Below, piece by piece: positions 36,240 through 43,726 of a DNA stretch of 64,000 bases. How positions within the stretch are numbered: the first letter of the stretch is position 1; the number at the start of each line of letters is the position of its first letter. Origin of the DNA: Marinomonas sp. KMM3893. GTDB taxonomy: Bacteria > Pseudomonadota > Gammaproteobacteria > Pseudomonadales > Marinomonadaceae. Made by a program: the position numbers and the translations under genes. The stretch spans positions 62,001 through 126,000 of the forward strand of contig NZ_SJSC01000003.1 of NCBI RefSeq assembly GCF_004352855.1, written 5' to 3'. The notes beneath the pieces were generated by a model that was given only the letters and a program-made list of their open reading frames with translations, was not told the DNA's origin and did not search any database.

Positions 36240-36768
36240 ATGAATCAAAAAAAAAGCAGATTGGGCAGTTTTAAGAGGTCTTACTGAACAAATAAAGCAA
36301 TGCGATGCTCAAGGATTAGTTACTCCAAGTATAGCTATGAGCTTTATTTGTATCGATGCAATGGCTGGTCTAGCTAGGCCGTCTGATAAAAGTAGAGTTA
36401 CGCGAGTAGATTTTATTGACTGGTGCGATAAGTACTTAAAGTCGAATGCTGAACAACAGTATCAATATTCGGGAAAGGATGTATATGCAGCTAGATGTGC
36501 GTTACTTCATACTTATGGCACAACAGCTGAATTACATGATAAACCTAATACCATGAAGTTCTTATATCATGATTGTAATACTCTTACTCATCAAATATAC
36601 GCTGAAGAAAATACGGTTGCTATCTCTACTAAATCATTGGTTATCGATGTTTGCAGTGCCGTTGATAGTTTTATAGCTGAGTGCACTTCAACCGCTTCAC
36701 TTGGTGATTTAGTTGTCAGTCGACTTGATGAAGTTATTACAGTGGTTCCGTATTCAGCACGTAGCTAA
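36240..36768 (+). pseudogene. Cassette gene of unknown function, frameshifted in an A9 tract
   Basis: An ATG at 36240 opens MNQKK and then meets a run of nine A (36247-36255). With nine A the frame stops at 36285-36287. With eight A it continues without break as KADWAVLRGLTEQIKQCDAQ into the long downstream frame and ends at 36768, giving about 175 residues. The downstream frame alone would start at ATG 36337. I do not recognise the family; it is soluble with no obvious motifs. The stop overlaps attC 2. The extra A could be a real mutation, a slippage site or a sequencing error. Confidence 0.65.
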
Positions 36769-36863
36769 CAAGTAATTTAAACGGAACTAAAACAGTTGGC
36801 CATTGTTCGTTCCTCATACAATTATAGCCAACAATTTTAGTCCGCTTAATGTGGGCGTTAGGT
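36763..36863 (+). other. attC site 2
   Basis: Runs from AGCTAAC, overlapping the stop codon of the preceding gene, to GCGTTAGGT. The arms AACGGAACTAAAACAGTTGGC and GCCAACAATTTTAGTCCGCTT are inverted copies, the expected attC fold. Confidence 0.88.
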
Positions 36864-37239
36864 GCTACAAGTGAAATGTCAGTGTCAAAGCATGGATATA
36901 AGAGTTACTGGCTGGAGAAATGATAGTTACTTCAATTCAATGCCTGAGATGCAAAGTTATGGGAATGGTTGGCAATCTATTCTCAAATGTTCAACTTGTT
37001 CTCAACATTGGCTAGTTGATCACTTCGACAAAGTTCAGTCACTACTTGCTGTAAAAATTGACTCTCCAACTGATGTCAGCAAAGATCATCTATTGAGGAA
37101 ACACATAAATGCGTTACTTAAAAAGTACAATGGTTATTCAACTAACAATTGTCAATTTGCTGGCTGTAATGAATTGGCATTAAAAAGAAAGGCTTTTTGC
37201 CCTAAATGTTTGATTACAGAGCAAGGGGTCTATGAATAA
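36862..37239 (+). CDS. Cassette gene: small Cys-pair protein, unknown
   Basis: About 125 residues if started at GTG 36862, which overlaps the attC core; GTG 36871 is an alternative. The protein has paired cysteines CQCQ near the start, KCSTCSQHW in the middle, NCQFAGC and FCPKC at the end. The last two pairs look like a small zinc ribbon. I do not recognise a family. Low GC and position between two attC sites mark it as an integron cassette. Confidence 0.65.
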   Translation: MLQVKCQCQSMDIRVTGWRNDSYFNSMPEMQSYGNGWQSILKCSTCSQHWLVDHFDKVQSLLAVKIDSPTDVSKDHLLRKHINALLKKYNGYSTNNCQFAGCNELALKRKAFCPKCLITEQGVYE

Positions 37240-37245
37240 GCTCGC

Positions 37246-37353
37246 ACCTAACAAAAAAATTAAGTCACTCACTTCGTTCGCTGGGACGCAAACATGCGGG
37301 GCGGCTTCGCCATTATGCCCCACATGCCTGCGCCCCTTATTTAAAAGTTAGCT
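37246..37353 (+). other. attC site 3
   Basis: From ACCTAAC to GTTAGCT, with a strong inner palindrome built on CATGCGGGGCGGC and its partner near GCCCCACATG. The right core AAAGTTAGCT departs from the GCGTTAG of the other sites, so pairing and activity may be weaker. Confidence 0.75.
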
Positions 37354-37369
37354 TTCAAAAGGCACTACC

Positions 37370-38186
37370 GTGATCCTATACAAATACATGTCCTTTGAAG
37401 CTGCTAAAGCAGTCATCGATAATCAATCAATTGGATTTTCTTGTTTAGAGGACCTTAATGATCCCTTTGAATGCACAGCGTTTGGATTTTCGGATGATGA
37501 TGAATCAAAGATAACAGCAAATTTAGCTACAAATGCATGTAAAAAATAGGTTTTCTAGAAAATACGGAGTTTTGTCTTTAACGCGACAACCGTTAAATAG
37601 TTTAATGTGGTCACATTACGGTGATGAGCATCAAGGCGCTGTAATAGGTTTTGATGTAGAGATTGCAGGCTTTTCAGACCTTGCAGCATGCGTTATTCCT
37701 AGCCAGTATGGCGAAGTAATTTATTCAGCTACTAAACCTCATAAAAACTTGCCAATTATCAGTGAAGAAACTCTCCGTTCCATAGGGCAAAAGCTAAAGT
37801 TTGATGAAGATGCATTTAACCTTGTAAAACGAGCGTTTCTATATAAGTCGATTGAATGGGGTTACGAAGAAGAAGTAAGAGTGGTTAAAAATATATCAGA
37901 GATACCTTTAAGCTATCACTTTGGTCAAGGTCGCCATAAAGAATGGACTAAAATCAGTGTTGCTGCTCGGCCTCTATATTGCTTCGACATACCGGAGGCT
38001 TCAATAAAGGAAATCTATTTAGGGCGTCATATTTATAAGAACGTGACCAAGAAAAAAACTTTTACTGACCAAGAATTCAAAAATATCTTAGAGTCTTGGG
38101 GGCAAAGAAATATTAAGCTTATGCAGTGCAGTCCTGATGTACATTCATGGCAACTCATTGCAGAGCCCTCAATTAACAAAAGCTAA
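37370..38186 (+). pseudogene. Cassette gene: DUF2971 family, frameshifted
   Basis: A GTG at 37370 (AAAGG upstream) opens VILYKYMSFEAAKAVIDNQS and FSCLEDLNDPFECTAFGF, a standard DUF2971 N-terminus. The frame stops at TAG right after six A (37541-37546). With five A it would read through into LTRQPLNSLMWSHYGDEHQG and AVIGFD, the conserved DUF2971 middle, and on to KRAFLYKSIEWGYEEEVRVV. The whole would be about 271 residues, normal for the family. The function is unknown. A 217-codon frame from ATG 37533 is the remnant C-terminal part. Its stop overlaps attC 4. Confidence 0.8.
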
Positions 38187-38240
38187 CAAGGCGCTCAAGC
38201 AAGGACGCAGCAAGCTGCGCCGCTTAGCTTGGCGTTAGCA
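38181..38240 (+). other. attC site 4
   Basis: A compact 60-bp site from AGCTAACAAGGCGCTCAAGC to TTAGCTTGGCGTTAGCA, with GCAGC/GCTGC at the centre. This is a textbook '59-base element' and overlaps the preceding stop codon. Confidence 0.93.
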
Positions 38241-38265
38241 CTATTAATTCAGAATCGGAGAAAAT

Positions 38266-39138
38266 ATGGAAAGAGGGATAATTACTCCAGCGATGGAGAT
38301 TGTAAGCGAAGGGAACTCAATCTCCATGAAAGGTGGAATCCCTCCAGAAAAATGCAGATATTATGCTCTTTACTGGGATAAGGTTGTATTAACTGACAGT
38401 AATATTTTCGGTACGGGTACTTCTGATGAGTTGAAAATATTAGAGGGGGCAGGAATAGTTCGTAAAGAAACAGCACGAATGAATTTAAGCGGCACTTTTG
38501 ATGGTAGCGATCTCGCTAAAATGCATTTTCAGGGGCTAGCTGAAATAGCAACGGATCTCACCAACAAGAATCCAGGACAGTGGGCTATTCACCAAAGTGG
38601 TGATCAGCTAACTATTCCCGCAGGTATGTCTGCAGAGTTGGTTACTGCCGATTTTGAGTTAACACGTTGCTTACCAGTTCCGAAATCAGATGTTCCATTA
38701 GATAGGCTGTTGGAGTTCAAATTAAAAAGAGCAGATGAATTGGCAGCTCTACGCGGAACATTAGATGATTTATATCTAGAGATATCAAAGTCAGCAGATA
38801 TTCCTCGCTCAAAAAATGTTCACATACAGCGATTGGAGCAAGCTATTAGTGATTTAGACAAAGTAGCCCAGCAAAGCTGGGGGGAGCGATTGTTGGCAAG
38901 CAGAAAGGTATCGCTCGATCTGAATTATGGCTCTATTACGAATGGTGCTATTACTGCTGGCGTAGTTGGTGCTTCATTTTCAAATCCAATTGTAGCTATT
39001 GCTGCAGGAACTGCACATGCTTTGGCATCAAGCCTTAAGTTTGAAGTATCTATTTCTAACCAATTAGAAAGCCCTCATGGGAAGCAATTGGATCTTTCAT
39101 ATCTAAGCTCTATCAAGAATGAAGATATTGCGAACTAG
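38266..39138 (+). CDS. Cassette gene of unknown function (290 aa)
   Basis: Starts at ATG 38266 after GGAG. The N-terminal half has GIITPAMEIVSEGNSISMKG and RYYALYWDKVVLTDSN, suggesting a mixed alpha/beta domain. The middle is charged and helical (EFKLKRADELAALRGTLDDL), and residues about 224-267 are Gly/Ala-rich and mildly hydrophobic (AITAGVVGASFSNPIVAIAA). I do not recognise a family with confidence. It is flanked by attC sites 4 and 5 and is intact. Confidence 0.7.
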   Translation: MERGIITPAMEIVSEGNSISMKGGIPPEKCRYYALYWDKVVLTDSNIFGTGTSDELKILEGAGIVRKETARMNLSGTFDGSDLAKMHFQGLAEIATDLTNKNPGQWAIHQSGDQLTIPAGMSAELVTADFELTRCLPVPKSDVPLDRLLEFKLKRADELAALRGTLDDLYLEISKSADIPRSKNVHIQRLEQAISDLDKVAQQSWGERLLASRKVSLDLNYGSITNGAITAGVVGASFSNPIVAIAAGTAHALASSLKFEVSISNQLESPHGKQLDLSYLSSIKNEDIAN

Positions 39139-39210
39139 TGCTAACAAGGCGCTGCTACGGAAAATTTACTCGCTAGCGCTCCTAAATTTCCGCAGAGCGC
39201 GGCGTTATAC
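39139..39210 (+). other. attC site 5
   Basis: From TGCTAACAAGGCGCTGCTACG to CGCAGAGCGCGGCGTTATAC. The arms GCTACGGAAAATTTA and TAAATTTCCGCAGAGC are near-perfect inverted copies around CTCGCTAGCGCTCC. Confidence 0.92.
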
Positions 39211-39235
39211 CCTAAATCAACTCAAGGAGTAGAAA

Positions 39236-40219
39236 TTGAACAGAGGGAGTTATTCATCTTTTGCAGAGCATGGAGAATATAAATCTGCGAATAAAAATTG
39301 GATTGTTGAACTAGAAAGATATCATAAATATTGGTATGACCTCGTAGTACACCCAGACGAGGTCGCAGAATACTTTGATACAAGAAAGTTAATAGTAAAT
39401 TATTTAAAGCAATTAAAGAAAACAGTTGAAGAGAATCTTGAAAAACGATTCGTTTATTTCATCTGCTCTCGTGAGAAAGTAAGATTCAATATCAAGAAAA
39501 AGCCCCGCTATAACCCTTTCACAAAGAAAGTAAAAATACATATTCTAGTTGGTAAGGAAGAGAAAAAAACAAGTATTAAATGTAAGTTTTTTGATCGTGG
39601 TTTGAAACGGTTTTCTAACCCTAAAATCGACTTAACTGACAAATATATAACTCTAACTGATTCGAATGGCGATCTAACAACAGCTTCTATTCATGACTTC
39701 CTCGAACAATCAGGAATTAATCTAGGTATCAGCAGCAATGTCGAATATGTAGGCTATACAGAAAACCCTCATACCAGACCAACAAATGGCTCTCATACTG
39801 GGTTAAGCGACACTCTTTATAAAGTGTCAAATGAAAATAATGATACTCTGATATATTTTAATGTATTCAAAGTTATTACTAACGGTCTTGATCAAAGTTC
39901 AATGATCAACTTTGCTATCCCCAATTCAATGACTGATGAAATTGGAGCGGATGACGAAGGTAAGATAATTGAAAAGTGTTTTTTGTTTTATTTTGACGCA
40001 ATTAATCAAAGCAGAAACAAAGAAAAAGAGTTATCTGAACTGAAAAACAATCTCATAGGATTAGCCGAAAATAACAACATAGATTCAGTATCGTTTTATT
40101 ATGAATTTGAAGAAGTCAACGATTATGGGACTTTCTCATCCACTAAAGTAAAGCCTAGTGATTCTCACAGATTCACAGTGTCCATAGAAAATGGCGATGT
40201 TAAAATTAACCGACAATAG
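39236..40219 (+). CDS. Cassette gene of unknown function (327 aa), possible GIY-YIG-like motif
   Basis: Starts at TTG 39236, six bases after AAGGAG. The N-terminal ~130 residues are rich in Lys and aromatic residues (KRFVYFICSREKVRFNIKKK). Near residue 178 there is VEYVGYTENPHTRPTNGSHT, followed by GLSDTLYKV. A tyrosine followed by VGYT-ENP and a later Arg and His recalls GIY-YIG nucleases (YxGxTxNPxxR), though this is by eye only. The C-terminal part is acidic and helical, then a beta-rich tail. GC is low. It lies between attC 5 and attC 6. Confidence 0.65.
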   Translation: MNRGSYSSFAEHGEYKSANKNWIVELERYHKYWYDLVVHPDEVAEYFDTRKLIVNYLKQLKKTVEENLEKRFVYFICSREKVRFNIKKKPRYNPFTKKVKIHILVGKEEKKTSIKCKFFDRGLKRFSNPKIDLTDKYITLTDSNGDLTTASIHDFLEQSGINLGISSNVEYVGYTENPHTRPTNGSHTGLSDTLYKVSNENNDTLIYFNVFKVITNGLDQSSMINFAIPNSMTDEIGADDEGKIIEKCFLFYFDAINQSRNKEKELSELKNNLIGLAENNNIDSVSFYYEFEEVNDYGTFSSTKVKPSDSHRFTVSIENGDVKINRQ

Positions 40220-40231
40220 AACCGTAAACGG

Positions 40232-40286
40232 GTATAACAAGAAATTCCAGGTGACGCCTACGGCGCACCTGAATTAGGCGTTATGT
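40232..40286 (+). other. attC site 6
   Basis: A short 55-bp site from GTATAACAAGAAATTCCAGG to CACCTGAATTAGGCGTTATGT, with CAGGTG/CACCTG inner arms. Confidence 0.88.
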
Positions 40287-40305
40287 GCTTGGAGGAAAAA
40301 TAGCA

Positions 40306-40740
40306 ATGGAAGTAACTATCGGCAAAGATTCCGAGTTGATCAAGCTGGCTCAATCTATCCGTTATCAGGTATTTACACTTGAACAACAGATCCCTACAGA
40401 ATTAGACTTTGATGGATTAGATGAAGAGTCAATCCACGCGTTAGTAACGGAACAAGGTGAACCAATTGCTACTGCTCGCCTAACAGTGAAAGAAGACGGT
40501 TCTTCTTTTATGGCTAGGGTAGCGGTTACTGAGACATATCGAGGGGTTGGAGTTGCTTCAAAAGTTGTTCAAGCATTAATGGACCATGCACAGAATATTA
40601 GTGTCGAGTCTATTGAAATCCACGCTCATGGTTATCTTAGAAAATACTATGAAAGGTTTGGTTTTGAGTTCATCAAAGAAGTAGAGATGGTGGGTGAGCA
40701 TCAGCTAATTGAAATGCGGCACCAAATAGTACGCACATAA
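40306..40740 (+). CDS. Cassette gene: GNAT N-acetyltransferase
   Basis: About 144 residues. It starts at ATG 40306 downstream of GGAGG. The sequence has RYQVFTLEQQIPTELDFDGLDEESIHAL as in ElaA/YjdJ-like GNATs. An acetyl-CoA loop follows (VTETYRGVGVASKVVQALM with R-G-V-G-V-A, the Q/RxxGxG/A motif), and HAHGYLRKYYERFGFEFIKE forms the C-terminal beta-bulge. The substrate is unknown. It lies between attC 6 and a degenerate attC 7 and is the last cassette gene seen. Confidence 0.88.
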   Translation: MEVTIGKDSELIKLAQSIRYQVFTLEQQIPTELDFDGLDEESIHALVTEQGEPIATARLTVKEDGSSFMARVAVTETYRGVGVASKVVQALMDHAQNISVESIEIHAHGYLRKYYERFGFEFIKEVEMVGEHQLIEMRHQIVRT

Positions 40741-40781
40741 CAAAGCGTTCAAGAGGGATTCTCAACGCTTGGCGGTTTTAG
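40735..40781 (+). other. attC-like site 7, degenerate right end
   Basis: Begins ACATAACAAAGCGTTCAAGA and has the inner arms AAGCGTT/AACGCTT. The right core reads GGCGGTTTTAGC instead of GGCGTTA. It is probably a damaged attC at the array's edge; dispersed repeats begin 10 bp later. Confidence 0.7.
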
Positions 40782-40790
40782 CTCATAGGA

Positions 40791-40886
40791 ATTAACGTGC
40801 CACCCACCTTTAAAACCCAGTCATGGAATTAACGTGCCACCCACCTTTAAAACCCAGTCATAGCGGGCCTTTCGGACTAAGGGGGC
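40791..40886 (+). repeat. GTGCCACCCACC repeat, two copies
   Basis: ATTAACGTGCCACCCACCTT with TAAAACCCAGTCAT occurs at 40791-40824 and again from 40828. The second copy continues with AGCGGGCCTTTCGGACTAAGGGG. Together they form a tandem pair of the dispersed element. Confidence 0.85.
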
Positions 40887-41002
40887 ATTTTCTTCAAAAT
40901 TCAACAGGGCTATTGACGTCTAAATGTTCTGCTATGAAAAGGTTTTGACTATGGTTGATGACTCCCCGTCTGATACTAAGTAGACCAACCAACCGAACAT
41001 TC

Positions 41003-41971
41003 CTAAATCATCAAAGAGTTCGCTTCAATATGATCTAACACTTGGTTTGTTAGCGTTGAAAATACGGTGAGTGCGTCTTCCCAAGAAACAGGATTTTCAG
41101 CGTAGACCATGGGACTGACATAATTGTTGTAGCGTTCAGAAAATTTTCTGTCATCAATTAATCGTTGTAACCCATAACGGAGTTCGTCGATAGGGGCTTG
41201 GATCATTCGTTGGTGTTGGTTTCCATAACGTTCTACATCTATCTTGATTGCTTTTGCGACTAATGAACTGAGCAGGTCGGTGCTTGAAGGTTGGGTAAGT
41301 TGGATGTGATAGGTGTCGTAGATGTGTCTGATGAGTGTCTCGTCATCCGTCCGTTCGTTGTTTCTAGCGACACTGGCTGTTCTTCGTATCATTGATAGGA
41401 GCTTTTCTGCTTGAGTATCAATGATGGCAGAACAAGGAAACTCGTCAATTTCAATACCGGATTGCGTTACTTCGGCGAAGATGGATTGAATCGATCTAGT
41501 TTCTGGTTTGCTTAAAAGATCTGATTCTATAAATTCTAATTTGATAAAGGGGCGCAAACAGGGAATTTGTTGGTATTGTTGGGGGTAGCGGATATCAAAG
41601 GCGAAGTATCTATATTTGTCCGAAATTGTAGGTGTTCCTTCGATTGAGAAAAGGGCGCAGCTTTCAATCAAAGACTCAATAAGGTTCTTCACGTCTTTAC
41701 GAGAACTTCTTCTAGCATTTTGTGATGACTGATGTGAAAACGATTGTTTTGGTATCAGCTTCAAGTCAATGTCTTCAGACATTCGATAGGTTTTGACTGT
41801 CGATTTAGCCAATGCAGTACCACCAGAAAAAACAATCTGATGGTATTCCAGATCAATGGAAGAAATAAGGTGTAGTAGCTGAACAACGTAGTAATCTTTT
41901 TCGACAATAGCGGGATTACCAAGGCCAATGGCGTCGGCAACATCAACAAAGAGTGAACTATCGATCGTCAT
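41003..41971 (-). CDS. AbiEii/AbiGii-type nucleotidyltransferase toxin
   Basis: A 322-residue protein. IVFSGGTALAKSTVKTYRMS followed by EDIDLKL is the nucleotidyltransferase motif (GG-T/S...DxD) of the AbiEii/AbiGii family. N-terminal KDYYVVQLLHLIS and C-terminal RHIYDTYHIQ fit the family. Its start overlaps the end of the upstream gene by 14 bp. In characterised type IV systems the toxin transfers nucleotides to tRNA ends and the partner AbiEi represses the operon; here the role in phage defence is inferred. Confidence 0.88.
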   Translation of the reverse strand: MTIDSSLFVDVADAIGLGNPAIVEKDYYVVQLLHLISSIDLEYHQIVFSGGTALAKSTVKTYRMSEDIDLKLIPKQSFSHQSSQNARRSSRKDVKNLIESLIESCALFSIEGTPTISDKYRYFAFDIRYPQQYQQIPCLRPFIKLEFIESDLLSKPETRSIQSIFAEVTQSGIEIDEFPCSAIIDTQAEKLLSMIRRTASVARNNERTDDETLIRHIYDTYHIQLTQPSSTDLLSSLVAKAIKIDVERYGNQHQRMIQAPIDELRYGLQRLIDDRKFSERYNNYVSPMVYAENPVSWEDALTVFSTLTNQVLDHIEANSLMI

Positions 41972-42362
41972 TGATGCCCTGTTTTCCTATCGAAATTTTA
42001 CGGGTAAAGCGCGGGTTATTGAGAATTATTTTGATGTTGGCTGGAATTTGAGTACTTTCCCCAGAGATATTCAAACTGGATAGGTTATCTAGTTTGTAAT
42101 CGACACCAAGCCTTTCCATCGCTTCAATTAATACGCCATCTGCGCCAGAAGCATTGTCAGGCATAGGTTTCCCTGTGATTCTATTTTGTCTGATTCGGGT
42201 GTAAAGGCCATAACCAATTTTCATTAATAAGCCGTCTTTAACAAGGTTTCTAAGACCACGTCCGACTTGGTCGTATTCGGCAATGTCTTTAAAATCAGAG
42301 CGCAGAAAAACAGAACGCTTAGAGCGTTTTACTCTTGTTTTTATCCTGTCTTGAATTGTCAT
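41958..42362 (-). CDS. AbiEi-like / DUF6088 antitoxin
   Basis: A 134-residue protein with a winged-helix-like N-terminus (IAEYDQVGRGLRNLVKDGLL, then MKIGYGLYTRIR) and a short C-terminal domain (NIKIILNNPRFTRKISIG). It is encoded just upstream of, and overlapping, the AbiEii-type toxin gene, as the antitoxin should be. It is shorter than classical AbiEi and matches proteins annotated DUF6088. It probably binds its own promoter in the AT-rich region at 42363-42440, where AAAAACACGACAATTT and AAAAATACGACAATTT stand as a direct repeat (about 42399-42436). Confidence 0.78.
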   Translation of the reverse strand: MTIQDRIKTRVKRSKRSVFLRSDFKDIAEYDQVGRGLRNLVKDGLLMKIGYGLYTRIRQNRITGKPMPDNASGADGVLIEAMERLGVDYKLDNLSSLNISGESTQIPANIKIILNNPRFTRKISIGKQGINDDR

Positions 42363-42397
42363 CTTATCCCCCCGTATTTATTGGTTATATAGTATGC

Positions 42398-42436
42398 AAA
42401 AACACGACAATTTACAAATGCAAAAATACGACAATT
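42398..42436 (-). promoter_or_regulatory. Direct repeat at the abiE-like promoter
   Basis: TGCAAAAACACGACAATTT and TGCAAAAATACGACAATTT stand in tandem with a 22-bp period, 33-75 bp upstream of the DUF6088 start. Repeats of this kind are where AbiEi-type antitoxins bind; that is inference. Confidence 0.5.
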
Positions 42437-42457
42437 TCAGGGCTGATATTTGAGAGG

Positions 42458-42528
42458 ATTAAAGTGCCACCCACCCTTATAACCCAGTCATAGCGGGCCT
42501 TCCCGTCCGAAGAGTCCATTTCCCTTTA
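42458..42528 (+). repeat. GTGCCACCCACC repeat copy
   Basis: ATTAAAGTGCCACCCACCCT, then TATAACCCAGTCATAGCGGG and a diverged tail (CCTTCCCGTCCGAAGAGTCC, then ATTTCCCTTTAAAAT). Confidence 0.85.
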
Positions 42529-42668
42529 AAATTTCTAGCGTTACATCTATCAAGCAGCCCTGTCCTGATTCTCTAAAAACATCTTAAAAAATTACGATGT
42601 GAGCCTGCTCTAGCGAGTTAGCATCCTTTTTTTGTTGCGACTTTACTGCCTATACGCTTATTGCGTAC

Positions 42669-42678
42669 ACTTCGAAGT
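42669..42678. promoter_or_regulatory. Palindrome overlapping the higB start
   Basis: ACTTCGAAGT is a perfect 10-bp palindrome, extended by imperfect TAC/GTA on each side, touching the presumed start codon at 42679. HigA-type antitoxins bind palindromes at such positions; the match is suggestive only. Confidence 0.35.
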
Positions 42679-43011
42679 ATGTAAAGCATATTCATTGAGT
42701 CAACCATATTTGAAAAATTCCGAGATGAGTACCTCAGTGATGAGGAGTTCAGGCTTTTTCAAGCCGAGTTAATGACTAACCCAAAACAGGGCGATGTTAT
42801 TCAAGGCACTGGTGGTTTGCGAAAGGTACGTGTAGCGATCAAAGGGAAGGGGAAGCGCGGGGGCTCACGCGTTATTTATTATTTTCTCGATGATAAGCAG
42901 CGATTTTACTTGCTGACAATTTATGGAAAAAGTGAGATGGCCGATCTAACTTCAGATCAAAAGAAACAATTGAAGATTTTTATGGAGGCATGGCGCAATG
43001 AGCAGTCGTGA
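42679..43011 (+). CDS. higB2: HigB2-like RelE-family toxin with a stop at codon 2
   Basis: The frame from SIFIESTIFEKF (42685) to EAWRNEQS matches, from memory, nearly all of the 110-residue HigB2 toxin of the Vibrio cholerae superintegron. Shared stretches include DEYLSDEEFRLFQAEL, GDVIQGTGGLRKVRVA, KGKGKRGGSRVIYYFLDD and FYLLTIYGKSEM. HigB2 begins MKS; here the matching codons are ATG TAA AGC, so codon 2 (AAA in Vibrio) is a stop. The body is otherwise intact. Translation could begin at a weak codon (ATA 42688, ATT 42694) or at ATG 42772, which would remove the first ~30 residues. The downstream antitoxin overlaps by 14 bp. The gene is probably a toxin remnant or very weakly made. Confidence 0.75.
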
Positions 43012-43315
43012 TTTATTTGCAGAGTTAAGTGCTTCTCTTGTTGAAGCGAAAGCGCATTCAGAAGGTAAGCTAACGCTAAAAACACATCAAGTAAGCGATG
43101 TTGGTGAGCTTAATATTTCGCCTGATGAAATTGTTAATATCCGTGAGCAGTTTAATATGTCGCGTGGTGTATTTGCTCGTCTGTTACATACTTCAGCCCG
43201 TACATTAGAAAACTGGGAGCAAGGTCGCAGCACGCCAAATGGCCAAGCGGTAACCCTGTTGAAGTTAGTTAAACATCATCCAGAGACGCTGACACATATC
43301 GCTCAACTAGGATAA
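42998..43315 (+). CDS. higA2: HigA2-like antitoxin
   Basis: A 105-residue antitoxin. The N-terminal arm (DLFAELSASLVEAKAHSEGK) would wrap the toxin. The C-terminal Xre-type helix-turn-helix spans about residues 45-90, with FNMSRGVFARLLHTSARTLE and NWEQGRSTPNGQAVTLLKLV. It is encoded after the toxin, the higBA order, with GGAGG about 13 bases upstream of the ATG. The match to V. cholerae HigA2 is close by recall. No attC site flanks the pair here. Confidence 0.9.
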   Translation: MSSRDLFAELSASLVEAKAHSEGKLTLKTHQVSDVGELNISPDEIVNIREQFNMSRGVFARLLHTSARTLENWEQGRSTPNGQAVTLLKLVKHHPETLTHIAQLG

Positions 43316-43325
43316 ATAAGGTCAG

Positions 43326-43465
43326 AAATTAACGTGCCACCCACCCTTATAACCCAGTCATAGCGGGCTTTTTGGACTAAGGGGAGCTTTTAAAAAAATT
43401 AACGTGCCACCCACCCTTATAACCCAGTCATAGCGGGCTTTTTGGACTAAGGGGAGCTTTTAAAA
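43326..43465 (+). repeat. Tandem pair of GTGCCACCCACC repeats (70-bp period)
   Basis: Two adjacent and essentially identical 70-bp units, each AAATTAACGTGCCACCCACC, then CTTATAACCCAGTCATAGCG, GGCTTTTTGGACTAAGGGG and AGCTTTTAAAA. The near identity implies a recent duplication. Confidence 0.92.
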
Positions 43466-43710
43466 TGCTACATAACTATCGACTTACGAATGCGTTATGT
43501 TTAAAAGGGTTTGACCACGACGGTTGGCAACCTGGCTTATAAAAACGATATCAACCAGCACCAATTAAAATCCCCCCACTGTCTATAATTCAGACACTAT
43601 GAGTTTATGTCTCGCTACTCTTTGTAGTCGGCTAACCCCTTGCCACACATAGATTTTATCTTTTTGAGAAACACCTTCTAGAATCTGTTTCATTTCCCAT
43701 GGCAATTGTC

Positions 43711-43716
43711 TACAAT
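43711..43716 (+). promoter_or_regulatory. -10 box upstream of the glycine riboswitch
   Basis: TACAAT lies about 11 bases before the riboswitch region. A good -35 is not clear (TTTCAT at 17-bp spacing). Confidence 0.4.
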
Positions 43717-43726
43717 GCGCGCCCCC

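Noticed and set aside
40741..41002. A further cassette gene after attC 7
   Set aside because: The stretch holds only dispersed repeats and no frame with a start and ribosome site.
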